Assembly (NCBI GenBank): GCA_009746045.1
Contig: RPFO01000312.1
Span: 1,883,639 to 1,947,638, forward strand
From: Mesostigma viride
Lineage: Eukaryota > Streptophyta > Mesostigmatophyceae > Mesostigmatales > Mesostigmataceae
DNA: 64,000 nucleotides
Direction: 5' to 3'
Below the pieces are notes generated by a model. It was given only the letters and a program-made list of their open reading frames with translations, ran no database searches and was not told the origin of the DNA. The translations under genes and the position numbers were made by a program. Numbering within the stretch: the first letter of the stretch is position 1; each line of letters starts with the position of its first letter. Positions 1 to 11,400 of this stretch are shown piece after piece.

Positions 1-177
1 GCACTGTCTATCGTGAACTGCTGGTGTTGTACAAACTAGACTTTCTGAAGTGGAGACGCATGATCCAGCTGAGGGCTACAGTTATATTAGCAGGCATAAG
101 CATATCACTGACCTGCGGACATAGACACTGCAGTCAGATGGATTGCAGCACTTGACCAACCTTTCTGCCAGCACCCC

Positions 178-428
178 ACGCTCACTTCCCCTCCTACAGG
201 AACACACTCAGGTTGGCTCGTCCATGCTCTGCAGTTGGAGGCATCACTCACACAGATGACTACCACTTAGCACTCCCTTGCCCTCGTATGAGGACATGAT
301 CAAGCTAGTGTGCTGATCTAAGACTTCTATAAACAGCAGTGACATGATCCCTAACGTAACCATCACTTTGGTGTCGTAGCACCAAGCACTCCCGTCCCCT
401 CGTAGAGGTACACGATCAGGTTTGCGCA
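178..428 (-). repeat. Three decayed copies of the PEX2 exon 4 end plus donor site
   Basis: The plus-strand text of the exon 4 end (521-557) recurs at 178-220, 268-312 and 386-428 inside the following intron. The copy at 181-217 matches at about 33 of 37 positions, and the others are more diverged. Each copy includes the exon end and the donor region but has no recognisable acceptor, so they are not alternative exons as they stand. Confidence 0.75.
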
Positions 429-525
429 TCTTTCCACTGCAGTCCGACGGTTCTACTAGGTATTCCCATGTCTACTACTACTACTCTCTATACTGCTACT
501 CTCTGTAGTAGCTGTATAAACTCAC

Positions 526-3500
526 TTCCCCTCGTAGAGGAACACGATCAGGTTGGCAATCGACAGGCACTTGTACGTGGCCTCGGCGCGCTGCATCGCA
601 AACCAGAGCCAGCGCAGCGTGTGGGGGGCCAGCCAGCGGCGCGGGGGCACCTGGGGGCACAGGGGTGGGAGGGGCAGGGAAGGGGGGGAGATGAACAGTT
701 GAGCGGTGGGAGCGTTCACGGTCGCGCTTGCCAGAGTCCCAACATGCTAATTGCTAGCAAACCAGAAATGCATGGCAAACCAGAAATGCATGGCAAGCCA
801 GAAATGCATGGCAAGCCAGAAATGCATGGCAAGCCAGAAATGCATGGCAAGTCAGAAATGCATGGCAAGCCAGAAATGCATGGCAAACCAGAAATGCATG
901 GCAACCCAAGTAACTTCCAGGGACCAGGAAGAGAGGGGGAGGGGGCCTTCAGGTAGCCTGCCATTATGTACTACCAATTGTTGTGCCATTGCTGTGCCAT
1001 TGTGTAGTATAACATCAATTAAGGATGTGGCGCTGCGGGGCCTGCTTCAGTGGTGAAGGGTGACTGTCTGTTCGCCATCTATTCCACATGGTGCACAGGC
1101 TTCAACGCCCTTCTTGCTATAGCTCCCTTGGCCTCCCCACAGTCCTCAAGTTCATGATCTTCTCGGATACCAATCCTCCGTTGCTAGGCTACACTTCAAT
1201 ACCCCACAATGCACCACCCACAGGGGCAGCTACCACCTGGAAAACCATCCCATCCCAGTGCATTGACAAACGTTCAACCTACCAGTCCTGTGGCTTGGAT
1301 ACCCTGACCACAAATGTGCGGACATACTTGCCGGCTTGGATGGATATGGCTCTGACTACCATCTCAACATCTTGACCAACTTTACGGACATACTTGCCGG
1401 CTTGGATGGATAAGGCTCTGACTACTACCTTAACATCTTGACTAACTTTGTGAACATAGTAGCTTGCTTGGCTAGTTGGATTGCTCTATGATCCTGCACG
1501 CTTACCGCCCGGCTGCTGTCGTTGTCATCGCCAGACTCGTCCCCGTATCCCCCCTCTGGGCTGTTCACGTCCTGGAACACGGACATACGGTTGAGGCGGA
1601 GCCATAAATAGCGGCCACCGATGTGGCAGACGCCCCAGAGCAGCTTCTGGAGGCGGGTCAGCGGGGGGCCACCCAGCCCAGTGCGACCAGCCGCATCTGC
1701 AGTTCATGAAATACAGCACGATTCGTGACATGCAGCACGGTTCATGACGGGTGACACCACATTCACGACATTCATGACATTCACGACATTCACGACATTC
1801 ACGACATTCACGACATTCACGACATTCACGACATTCACGACATTCACGACATTCACGACATTCACGACATTCACGACATTCACGACATTCACGACATTCA
1901 CGACATTCACGACATTCACGACATTCACGACATTCACGACATTCACGACATTCACGACATTCACGACATTCACGACATTCACGTCATTCACGTCATTCAC
2001 GACATTCACGACATTCACAACATTCACGACATTCACGACATTCACGACATTCACGACATTCACGACATTCACGACATTCACGACATTCACGACATTCACG
2101 ACATTCACGACATTCACGACATTCGAGACATTCGCGACATTCACGACATTCACGACATTCAGCACGATGCATGACATTCAGCACGATGCAGGCGTGCAGC
2201 ACGATTCACGAAATGCGGGCGGATTTCGGTGGAGGTGGCGGGTTGGGGATGGGGGGGTGGGGATAAAGAAGAGAGGGGAAGAGAGCGCTATGTGGTTAGA
2301 CCCAAGATGAAATCAACGCCATTAGGCCGGGGAGATGAGGGAGCGAGACGCTTTGGAGAAAAACAAAGCGGTGAAAGAGCTAATCCGTCCACTCATTAAA
2401 TTGCAACCCAACTACTTGTGCGCTTACCGCTTGACAGGCCATGCTTCTACCACAAAGCTCATGCTGGCCGTGCCGCACAGCTTCTGCTGGCACTACCACG
2501 GCAATGACAGCATGCTAGCGGAAACAAAACGAACACCTGCGGCAACAGCTTGCTTATCCTTGCGTTGGTCAGCATGCCAGCTTGCCTCATTGGTGCCCTA
2601 CCACCATTTACCACACTGAAATTTTGGTACGATGCCAGGACTTGAACGCAGGTTCACGACTAGAAGGGTCTGGCACAAGTTCACGCCTACAAGGTTCTGC
2701 TGATCCTAGGGCATCCCAAACTACAGCCCAACAGCGAAAAAGCTCTTTATCAGAGAGCAGTACCTCCATTGTGCCTGAAAGTCTTTAACGTATACCAGCG
2801 AATATCACCAAACCTTTACCAGCGAATATCACCTAACGTATACCAGCGAATATCACCTAACGTATACCAGCGAATATCACCTAACGTATACCAGCGAATA
2901 TCACCTAATGTATACCAGCGAATATCACCTAACGTATACCAGCGAATATCACTTAACTGCGCTCGCCCCAGGGGGGTGAATGTGAGCAGGAGTACTACTC
3001 ACTGGGTCACGCAAGGCGATAGCTTTGCACTGGTGACGCCAGGCTGACCACGGCTGAACTCTGGACCCCCGCATAGCGCAAGCACCTCACGAACGGTTTA
3101 CGCTACAGCCATGACACCCGCTACCATGACAGTACACTACAAGCACGGACGCATAACCTCACCAGCGCCAGACTTGCGTTCGTCACGGTACCGCAGGTTC
3201 ATGAGCGCGTTGCCCGGCGTGGGACGGTCGCGCCATACGGAGAAGTGGAAGATTAGGAACTCGAGGGCGGCCATGAGCTCTGGCCGCAGGCGGGCGATGG
3301 TGGCGGGCTGGGGTGGGCGTAGCGGGGGGAACAGTCAATGAAGGAGTGGATCATGGGTGAAGGAGAGAAGGAGTGAACTATTGGGTGGATGGATGGATGG
3401 ATGGATGGATGGATGGATGGATGGATGGATGGATGGATGGATGGATGGATGGATGGATGGATGGATGGATGGATGGATGGATGGATGGATGGATGGATGG

Positions 3501-4892
3501 ATGGATGGATGGATGGTCGGTCGGTCGGTCGGTCGGTCGGTCGGTCGGTCGGTCGGTCGGTCGGTCGGTCGGTCGGTCGGTCGGTCGGTCGGTCGGTCGG
3601 TCGGTCGGTCGGTCGGTCGGTCGGTCGGTCGGTCGGTCGGTCGGTCGGTCGGTCGGTCGGTCGGTCGGTCGGTCGGTCGGTCGGTCGGTCGGTCGGTCGG
3701 TCGGTTGGTCGGTCGGTCGGTCGGTTGGTCGGTTGGTCGGTCGGTGGGTGGGTGGGTGGGTGGGTCGGTCGGGCGGGCAGGCGGGTGGGTGGGTGGTAGG
3801 GTGGAGAGAAGGGGAAAACAACTGGCAAGAGTCACGTGCCACCGCGGTAACATATCATCGATCAGCATCGTCTGGACTAACATCCTTTGTGTTTGTGCCG
3901 CTGTCAACATTATACCTACTACCCCCCACCCCCACCCCATCCCCCACCCCACGTTTAAGAATCGCAGTTTTAAGATTATGAGACCCTGGATTTGACCTCT
4001 CCTAGTAGTAGAGAGTAGTAGTAGTAGAATGTAGTAGAATTTAGTAGAATCGAATCACAGTAGTAAGATTCTATAACATCGTGAGCCCTGGATTGGTTGG
4101 ACCCCAATTTCAAACGTGTGTGTGTGTGTATAACGAATTTCACCCAGGAAACATCTGACATGCAGCAAAAAAACACACGCAAATGATATAGTAGTACGTA
4201 AATTATATATAATAGTACTATAGTACTATATATAATAGTATTGTGGTATTACGTATATATAGTATGGTGACAACAGGAACGTGCCCCCCAATGTCTTCAT
4301 CCGCTCAACTGTCAACACCCTGCATTTGCCCAGCCATGAGGTCACCAGGCTCACCAGATACCCTCCCTGTTTTCCTATTTACCTCCTATTTGCCTCCTAT
4401 TTGCCTCCTATTTGCCTCCTATTTGCCTCCTATTTGCCTCCTATTTGCCTCTTATTTGCCACACACACAGCATACCTCCCCACACCCTATCACTGCGTAG
4501 TCACGTCATCAACACACTCCCAGTATCCAAGTGGATGAACAACCACTAAGGGTGGCTACTCAATTTTTCAGGATGGATACACAGTCATTCACACGCACAA
4601 GTATAAGGATGGATAAACGATCAATAAAAATGGATACTCAACCATTAGGGATGGACATACAGTCATCCACACACACCTGGCCTTGGGAGGGATATCCGCT
4701 CACCTGGAAGACGGAGAACACGGACAGGAACTGGTCGCGCAGCATCTCGGTGAGCTCCACATCCAGCCGGGCCGCGTCGAGCTGGTTGACCCGGGACACG
4801 TCCAGCGCTGGAGGCGGAACGTCCCCCACTTGCGGCAGCACCACTGCCTGGCGCTGAGGCGGCATGCCCCGCGCCTGCTGCGGAGGCGGCAT
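526..4892 (-). CDS. PEX2: Peroxin-2 (PEX2), peroxisomal E3 ubiquitin ligase subunit, 3' part outside window
   Basis: PEX2 is a peroxisomal membrane RING protein that works with PEX10 and PEX12 to ubiquitinate the import receptor PEX5. Four exons are visible on the minus strand: 4892-4704, 3307-3163, 1696-1506 and 650-526. All have GT/AG borders and matching phases (0, 1, 0, 2), giving about 216 residues. Family landmarks in order are [15 protein letters not shown] with [10 protein letters not shown] (exon 1), [14 protein letters not shown] and [14 protein letters not shown] (exon 2), [16 protein letters not shown] with GGRYLWLRL (exon 3), and [21 protein letters not shown] (exon 4, first 20 residues [20 protein letters not shown]). 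This is the Pex2/Pex12 N-terminal membrane domain in the plant-like form. The C-terminal RING finger would lie beyond position 1. The start ATG at 4892 is the best in-frame choice; 4865 is an alternative, and a further upstream exon is possible. The introns carry most of the tandem repeats in this region. Confidence 0.85.
757..903. repeat. 18-bp tandem repeat, 8 copies
   Basis: The unit is aaaccagaaatgcatggc with few substitutions, located in PEX2 intron 3. Because 18 is a multiple of 3 it leaves long open frames on both strands, but it lies between PEX2 exons and shows no other coding sign. Confidence 0.9.
1318..1465. repeat. Imperfect tandem repeat of about 63 bp, 2 to 3 copies
   Basis: The phrase acatacttgccggcttggat followed by ggctctgactac occurs twice, with a decayed third partial copy near 1450. 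It is intronic in PEX2. Confidence 0.6.
1761..2160. repeat. 9-bp minisatellite (attcacgac)n, about 44 copies
   Basis: Nearly perfect 9-bp repeat with scattered variants (gtc at 1983-2000, aac near 2019, gag at 2125). It lies in PEX2 intron 2. It generates long false open frames (TTF and VNV repeats) on both strands. Confidence 0.95.
2787..2954. repeat. 24-bp tandem repeat, 7 copies
   Basis: The unit is aacgtataccagcgaatatc plus acct. The copies are contiguous with no spacers, and the array is intronic in PEX2. Confidence 0.9.
3384..3764. repeat. Compound tetranucleotide microsatellite (GGAT)n-(GGTC)n-(GGTG)n
   Basis: About 33 GGAT units switch to about 58 GGTC units and end in a short GGTG run. 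It lies in PEX2 intron 1. Open frames here ([16 protein letters not shown]) are artefacts of the period. Confidence 0.95.
4195..4262. repeat. AT-rich near-palindrome
   Basis: The tract tatataatagtactatagt followed by actatatataatag is close to self-complementary about its centre near 4218. It is in PEX2 intron 1 and could form a hairpin. Confidence 0.6.
4372..4460. repeat. 11-bp tandem repeat (tatttgcctcc)n, about 7 copies
   Basis: Contiguous copies of an 11-bp pyrimidine-rich unit in PEX2 intron 1. Confidence 0.85.
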
Positions 4893-7800
4893 GCGGGCCA
4901 GGGGAGCCTGGTGCTGCGCATCACGAGTCGAGGCATGCCCCAAACATGACACCAATGGATGAGCATGACATGACGCCCAATGACCCAGGTATGCCCACAA
5001 CCGGACGCCGAATGACTTAGGCCAGACATGCCGCGGAATTCAGGTGCTGTCTCATGCCACCACAGCCGCCCACCCTGAGACCTCATGGGAGCAGGCACAG
5101 GGGGAGAGCGTGGGGGAAAGCCTGGAAGCCAGGAAGGGAGGGGCAAAGGGGGGGAGCGCGGCACAGGGGCGGGCAAGCAGGCATGCGGGCCGGACAGAAC
5201 ATGCCGTGGTATGCACCAGACATGATGCCGAAGAGCCTAGGCCAGACAAGCAAGGTGTGCATGCCTGCTATGAGTAAGGCGGGCACGCCCAATGTAAGGT
5301 CGTGTGGGCATTGGCGCAACCAGGGGGGTCCCAGGGACGATGTCATCATGGGAAGGACATTGGGGTGGCTCAGGCAAATCCGAGGATGATAATGATGATG
5401 ATTCACGTCTAAAAGGATTCGATTCACCACTGCCCCCTCGCGGGCTGAGCCAGCCCAAGTAATTTGCATGGAAGCCGTTATATTTACAGGGGGGGGGGGC
5501 GTTCAAAGCTAAACTGCCCACTCCAAATAAGGTCCGATGTGGCTCTGTCAGACGTGAAGCGAGCTCCAAAATCGCCCCGGCGCCAGAATTTTTTAAAAGG
5601 TGTGCGCTCAAGTTGGCTTTCTGAAGACGGCGCGAGGAAAAAAGACCAGGAGTGCGCCCGGCAAACACACCCGGCACCTGGTTTTCAGGAAAGGTGCGCG
5701 CTCACCGTGAGACTAGGTATTGGTCCGGCGCTTTGGCTTACATCCCGGAGTGAGGTACTCGTGGACGTACTAATGCACATATACGAACTACGGTAATTAC
5801 ACTGTATGAAATTTATAGGACACGTGGCGAGACTGGGAGTGATCTAGGTGCCGTCAGATACAAGTCCTGACTGTGCCGACTACCTCCCTAGCGTATAGTG
5901 CCACGTGTCACACGTCCAACGTGCACTCCATTTCGCCCCGACGGACCCATTTCAGCAAAGGTGTACGCTCAGCCATATTTCACTTTGGCTGGTGACGGAC
6001 GGCGCTGGACAGCACAAAAAGGTGTGCGCTCAAGTAGAAAAATAGGGGGGTATGCCCCCCCCCCCCCCCCCTCCCCCTATATTTACAATGAAGAAAACAT
6101 CATCGCAAAAAACGTGCTTTACAGTCATGAATTAAAACTACACTTCCATGTACCACGAAACTTTTGGGGATACAAATGTCCCGAGGGCTTCTCCTTTTTG
6201 CCGACCAGCCAAAGCGGGCTCCTTCATAAACAAGGAACAAACTAATATTTCTTAGCATTTCTTTTCCCTGTCATTGAAAGATTGATGGCTAATCCCGTGG
6301 ATGGTCGTAGAGTGATCTGCGATGCCAGTATCCTTACTACTAGACATTACCACTATCGAGCTGTCAGTAGAGGCCACATAGCTAACAGCGCTTGGAGCTG
6401 GTGCCCAACACACACAATTGGTTATTCGACAAGCCGCTAAACGGCGATAAAGCAGCTGACACCCGAGGCTAATCAATGCACATGGCAGTGATGACACAAC
6501 AGGAGATGGACCTAGGTCTGGGCCATCCAAAACCCTAATTGGTTGCCCTCGCGAAGCCTAGATCTATGTCAGCGATGCCAACTTTCTTCTCATGGCAGGA
6601 TGCTAAATCCCATGATCGGACACATGGAGTAAACAGGACATCCTTCAGAGCTGACCGCCCCCTGAGAAAGACCATACACGCACATACAGGGTCTACGCGG
6701 CCTCTCCCTGAAAAGAGACAATAAATGCTCATACACGCGTACACCTCCAGATTTAGACAGTAATAAAAAGAGGAACAGGACAAGTTAGACAACCCTGTTA
6801 GAGAAGGATCTATCCCTTTCTACCAAAAAGACACACATGACACCCGCCAAATGGCTGCTTATAGTTGAAGCACCACAGTGTGCATAATAATTTACTCACG
6901 CTTTGGTCGCTAGCGTTGATGTCCTGCGTTGTGCGATCCCCGGGCACGCCTACGGACGACGAAGTGCCTCTTACACCGGCCATGTCGTTCAATTGAAATG
7001 ATCTAAGCTGAAGTTCTACTTTTCGGGAGGGGTGGTAGCTATTATGTCGCCTCCTAACAGCAGGCTTCGTCCCGGGAAGTCGTCCGCAAGGAAGCGTGCT
7101 GGAAGACTACGGATCACCAATGTTTGCACCCGATTGAGAAAACTGATTGAATGCCTGGCAATCTGAACTCAATAGCTGGAGCAAGACAGCGCAGCCCAGC
7201 AGCATCACGTTGCAACAACGCGGACATTCCACGAATATCACCTCGTCAAGCTAAGTCTCCGCCCGGCGGAAGTCATGAGCAGATCCGTGGGGACAAAAAA
7301 AAGAAATGAAACAACCAGCTATGCTGCATAAAGCTGCACGGCGAAATCAATTTTTGTATAGACGAAGCCCTGCTATATTCGAGACCAGAATCTCAATCTC
7401 AAATACGACGCAAGTGTACCATGAGCAGGTATGGCGACTGCAAATCCTCCGCTGCATTCTAAATTTCCCCACAGCAGGAAAATTATTTCGTCCGCGTGCA
7501 TGCAGGTGTAATTAAAAAGTCCACTTTAGGCTTGCAGACCCGAGCCCGCTACGGTTCTGCGGAGGATGCTAGTATTAAATACTTGGCATTTCTTGGCAGG
7601 CCAATCCGTAATCAGTTTTCACTTTCAACACGTGACCAGTGATTTTAGGCAGTGACCACGTCCTGGTGAGTGGTGACTCATGATGGTCAGCGGTCCTGGT
7701 CAAAAGGCTGTAGACCTCGAGACTGGCGCGAACATCGGTGTGATGTGACACGTGGAACACGCCCGTCGTGATCAGGCAAAATGGCTGGCAATTGGGCACT

Positions 7801-8479
7801 CCTGTTGCACTGCGCAGGACTCTCTCTCTGCGCAGGCCACAGTTTTCTGGCATGGCCTGGCACTGCATTGTGTTAACGCACTCCGCCCCAAATTTTTACA
7901 CCATGGTTTCGGCGCGTCAGGAGCATCTGCCTCGCTAACTGATTAATTATTTGCAAAACCACTCCAACCCATTTTGTTGCCAAGCGGCCAGGAAGCTCTG
8001 GTCCTTCAGATATCGGCACGGTCTCGGGTATCGGGAGAGCTCGCCGCCCGCCGCAACATGCTCGAGCCAAACTGCCTCCGCCCTTATGGTTGCTCGGAGA
8101 TAGCGGCGACGTGGCGAGCGAGTCAGCTTTCCCGCATTGTGACTCATACCAACTTTCGATCAGCCACTTTCCTCATCACGCCTCAGACACGGCATCCGAG
8201 GGGTTTGGGGAAACCGCGCAACCAGAAAGTCTGGGCAATTATCAGGAATCACTCAACTGCAGCTTCCGACGCACGCTGGAGGGGAAATGTTCGGCTGGCC
8301 AGAGACGGGCCGGCGCTTGCTCCTGTCGATAGATGGCTGCAGCTTCCCGGCGTCTTTTTGACAGGGTATGCAATCCATCAACCCATGCACGGTTAACATA
8401 CGCCTACTAGCGAGTACTACAAGGGAAACGATGAGTTATCCGGGTTTCATAAGGCGCGCGCCGGCCATCGCATCTGATC
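4893..8479. other. Intergenic region between divergent genes; no gene recognised
   Basis: This 3.6 kb separates the PEX2 start (minus strand) from the next gene (plus strand), so it must hold both promoters. I can point to no specific promoter element. From 4900 to 5300 there are imperfect repeats of a gccagacatgccg type. From 5598 to 6035 the motif GGTGTGCGCTCA occurs four times. Homopolymer runs of G and C occur at 5490 and 6057. Open frames here are short and show no recognisable domain. Confidence 0.6.
5597..6034. repeat. Four dispersed copies of a GGTGTGCGCTCA motif
   Basis: Copies start near 5600, 5693 (ggtgcgcgctca), 5961 (ggtgtacgctca) and 6020, each preceded by an A-rich triplet. 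Function unknown. Confidence 0.55.
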
Positions 8480-11400
8480 ATGTCTCTCAATAAGATGTGC
8501 TTGAAAATTTCGCTAAGAAATTCGCTTAATCGCTTGACTACAACTTGGGCGTGCTTGTTAATTGTCACCGCTACTATCAACTGCAGGTTGGTTTTCCACG
8601 TAGCGGCGGCCCTACAAGCCGCGCGGATCCCCGTGCTCCTCCGCGTTGACCTACTGACAGTGTCTACGCCGGTTGCCGTCGGCTTTTCGGCCGTCGCACT
8701 GGCTGTGGCGTTCTTTTTCTCTGTGAAATTCGCTGGCCTCAATAATGGCCATTCCCGTTCGGGGGATGATGATCAGGTAAGTAGTGCCAGCAAGACACTG
8801 ATGCCTGCCACCTGCTACGCGCCACAATAAAGAATGCCACTGCCGGCATGCTGGACGCTCGCAGCGTCACTTCCCACCCCTGGGAGGTTGTCAAGTTTGC
8901 GGTGGCTGGTTCACTGGTAGGCTTTTGGACTGGCCTTTAACCTGCTTGCTTACTCCTGATCGCAGTCAAGGATGCCCCTCAGTTGCCGAGGATAGTGCCG
9001 TAGGATGTCGTAACCAATGCACACGCCCTTGAATGCCCCTCTGACAGCATCTTGCCCTGGTTAATCCACACCTTGCCACATGTACATCCGCCACTCCCGC
9101 GCCTTTCCACATGATGGCTCCGCTGTTCCCGACGGCATAGGAGAACTTGGGTAGAACGGCGGTCTGCTCCAGATGAAAGTGAGAGAAAGTTGCGATGGCG
9201 CCAGGCACCTCTCGGGTGCATGGGACCCCATGGCTGGGACAATTTGCCACCGACCATTCCTCCCATAACTTCGTAATACATAGATCATAGAAATTTAAAC
9301 AGAGATGTAGTTGTAGAATGAATATGTTAATAAATTCGTTGTTATGTATTGATTATACTGCCGCATTTGGGTTGTCTTTGTCGCGGCCCAGGCGGTTTAG
9401 GTGTACCCAGGGGCTTTCCGGCAGGCTGGCAGCGCTGGTGCCTGCCGACGTAGCTGTTTGTTGTCTATTCGCTAGTGATCATTATTCGCTTGTTCTCGTC
9501 TTGCGCTTCCATTGTGTTGCCTGTCTCGCCCCCATAACCTATCATTTCCCATGAATATAGTTTATTATTTTAGTTATTTTTAAAATAGATTTTGCCTTTC
9601 ATCATTTTTGAACTCTTCTATTTGTCCTTGTTAGCGACCCGGAAACGCCGAGCGACAATGACCAACCTCAAGCCACCATGACCTCGGGTTATTCGAATTA
9701 CGGAATGCCAGGGGTTACTTTTTGCAAGACAAAACTTCTGAAAGATCCATTTCGACGTTGTGAGATCCATTTCGACGTTGTAAGACCCATTTCGGCGTCG
9801 TAAGACTCATTTCGACGTTATAAGACCTACCATTTCGACGTTCTAAGGCCAATGTCGTAGCTGCAAAGGGCATCCAGCGGGCAAGTGCGTGAGGCTCACT
9901 CGGTACGCAGGCCGACAAGTACAGAAACTATGGCTTGTGAAGGCGCAGACGCAAAACCACGCAAGTCGGTGCGTGCGCGAACATGCAGCAGCGCGAACAG
10001 GAAGGCGTGTCATGGGGGCCCCCGTAACCACGAAAACACAGTCAAGCACGCCACCACAGCTTTTTTCCTGCTTCTTCCACCCTAACATTCCACCAGTCGG
10101 CGCCTTCCTGCCGGCTGCTTTCGCTCGCTATTTATCACTCGCACCCCCCTCCGACGCTTTTTGTTGGGCCTTTGCCCCGGGCGCTTGATGTTGGGCCCTC
10201 GCGCAGTCGCGATGGAGACCCATCGACACCCCTGAGTGGAGCAGGCGTCCTGCAGAGACGACAGAGGAGTTGCAGTCGGGGGAGTCACCGCGCGTCCGCA
10301 ACAAATACGAGCCCTGGTCCACCTCCCTCATCATCACGTGGGCGGCCAACGCGCAGAAAGCACTTGACCCAGCCAACGAGGAGGTACACTTTTATTCTCC
10401 CATACGGGACAACGCTTATGTCCCCCCCCATCTCCCCCCCTTATGCCCCCCCCCTTATGCCCCCCCCTCATGTCTCCCCCTCATGTCCCCCCCCACGCCC
10501 CCCCTTATGCCCACCCCCCACATCACCCCCTCATGCTCCCCCCTAATGCGCTCTCATGCTCCCAGGCACATGTTGCCTGCCGCATCTCTCCCTTGTCAGT
10601 GAAACTTGCCTGTGAAAGCCCAGCTTTGGTGTCTGATCTCGCAGGACTCTCCCAGCACTCACACACGACGTCTGCTACTAATGATTGGCTGTTGGTTGCC
10701 TGTTAAAGCCCTTGTGTGTCTGTTAAGGCTCTTGTGTGCCCCCAGTATAATTTGGTTTTATGACCAAACCTAGCCTTGAAGCACCCCAGCACTGTTTGAT
10801 ACCAACCTTGTTTGCCTGCTCTGTGCCTTTTCCAAGCCAATGAAGTGCGACACCTGGGGGGCAGCGCCACTGCATGGACCCCTGTAGCGCCGGTCGCGGT
10901 TTTCTGAGTGCGCTCTGAAGTCTCTAAGCTGGACGCGTTGCATGGCGTGTGTTTGTCCACATTTGTGTGTGTGAGGCGGTCCGGGATCCATCGTGCGATG
11001 GCTCGTTCCACAACCCGTGCAATATGTCTAGGAAAGGGTGTAGGAACAGGTGTCACTTGTTGTGTGTGGTGGAGGAGGGATCACACACATGCGTGGCAGG
11101 ACCACGGGAACAATGACGGGCCCATGGAAAGCGGTACCCAGCCACTAGCAGGGTACACTATAAGTCATTAGTATACTATAAATAATTGGTATACTATAAA
11201 TTTGTCAGGGTGGCATTTGGCACCAGAAAAGCAGAACCCGGCCACTGGCAGTGCAGCATGGGCAGTGCAGCAGTATAGTCTTAATACGGGTGGCATTTGG
11301 AACAAGGAAAGCAGAACCCAGCCACTGGCAGTGCAGCGTGGGCAGTGCAGCAGTATAGTCTTAATATGGGTGGCATTTGGCACCAGAAAAGCAGAACCCG

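Noticed and set aside
1704-2310. Open frames with TTF, VNV or REC repeats
   Set aside because: These are artefacts of the 9-bp satellite inside a PEX2 intron.
2637-2665. A tRNA-like T-arm string (ggacttgaacgcaggttc)
   Set aside because: No acceptor stem, D arm or anticodon arm can be placed around it.
3253-3995. Several open frames of about 200 residues with [12 protein letters not shown] or HPSI repeats
   Set aside because: They are products of tetranucleotide repeats, open in most frames, and lie in a PEX2 intron.
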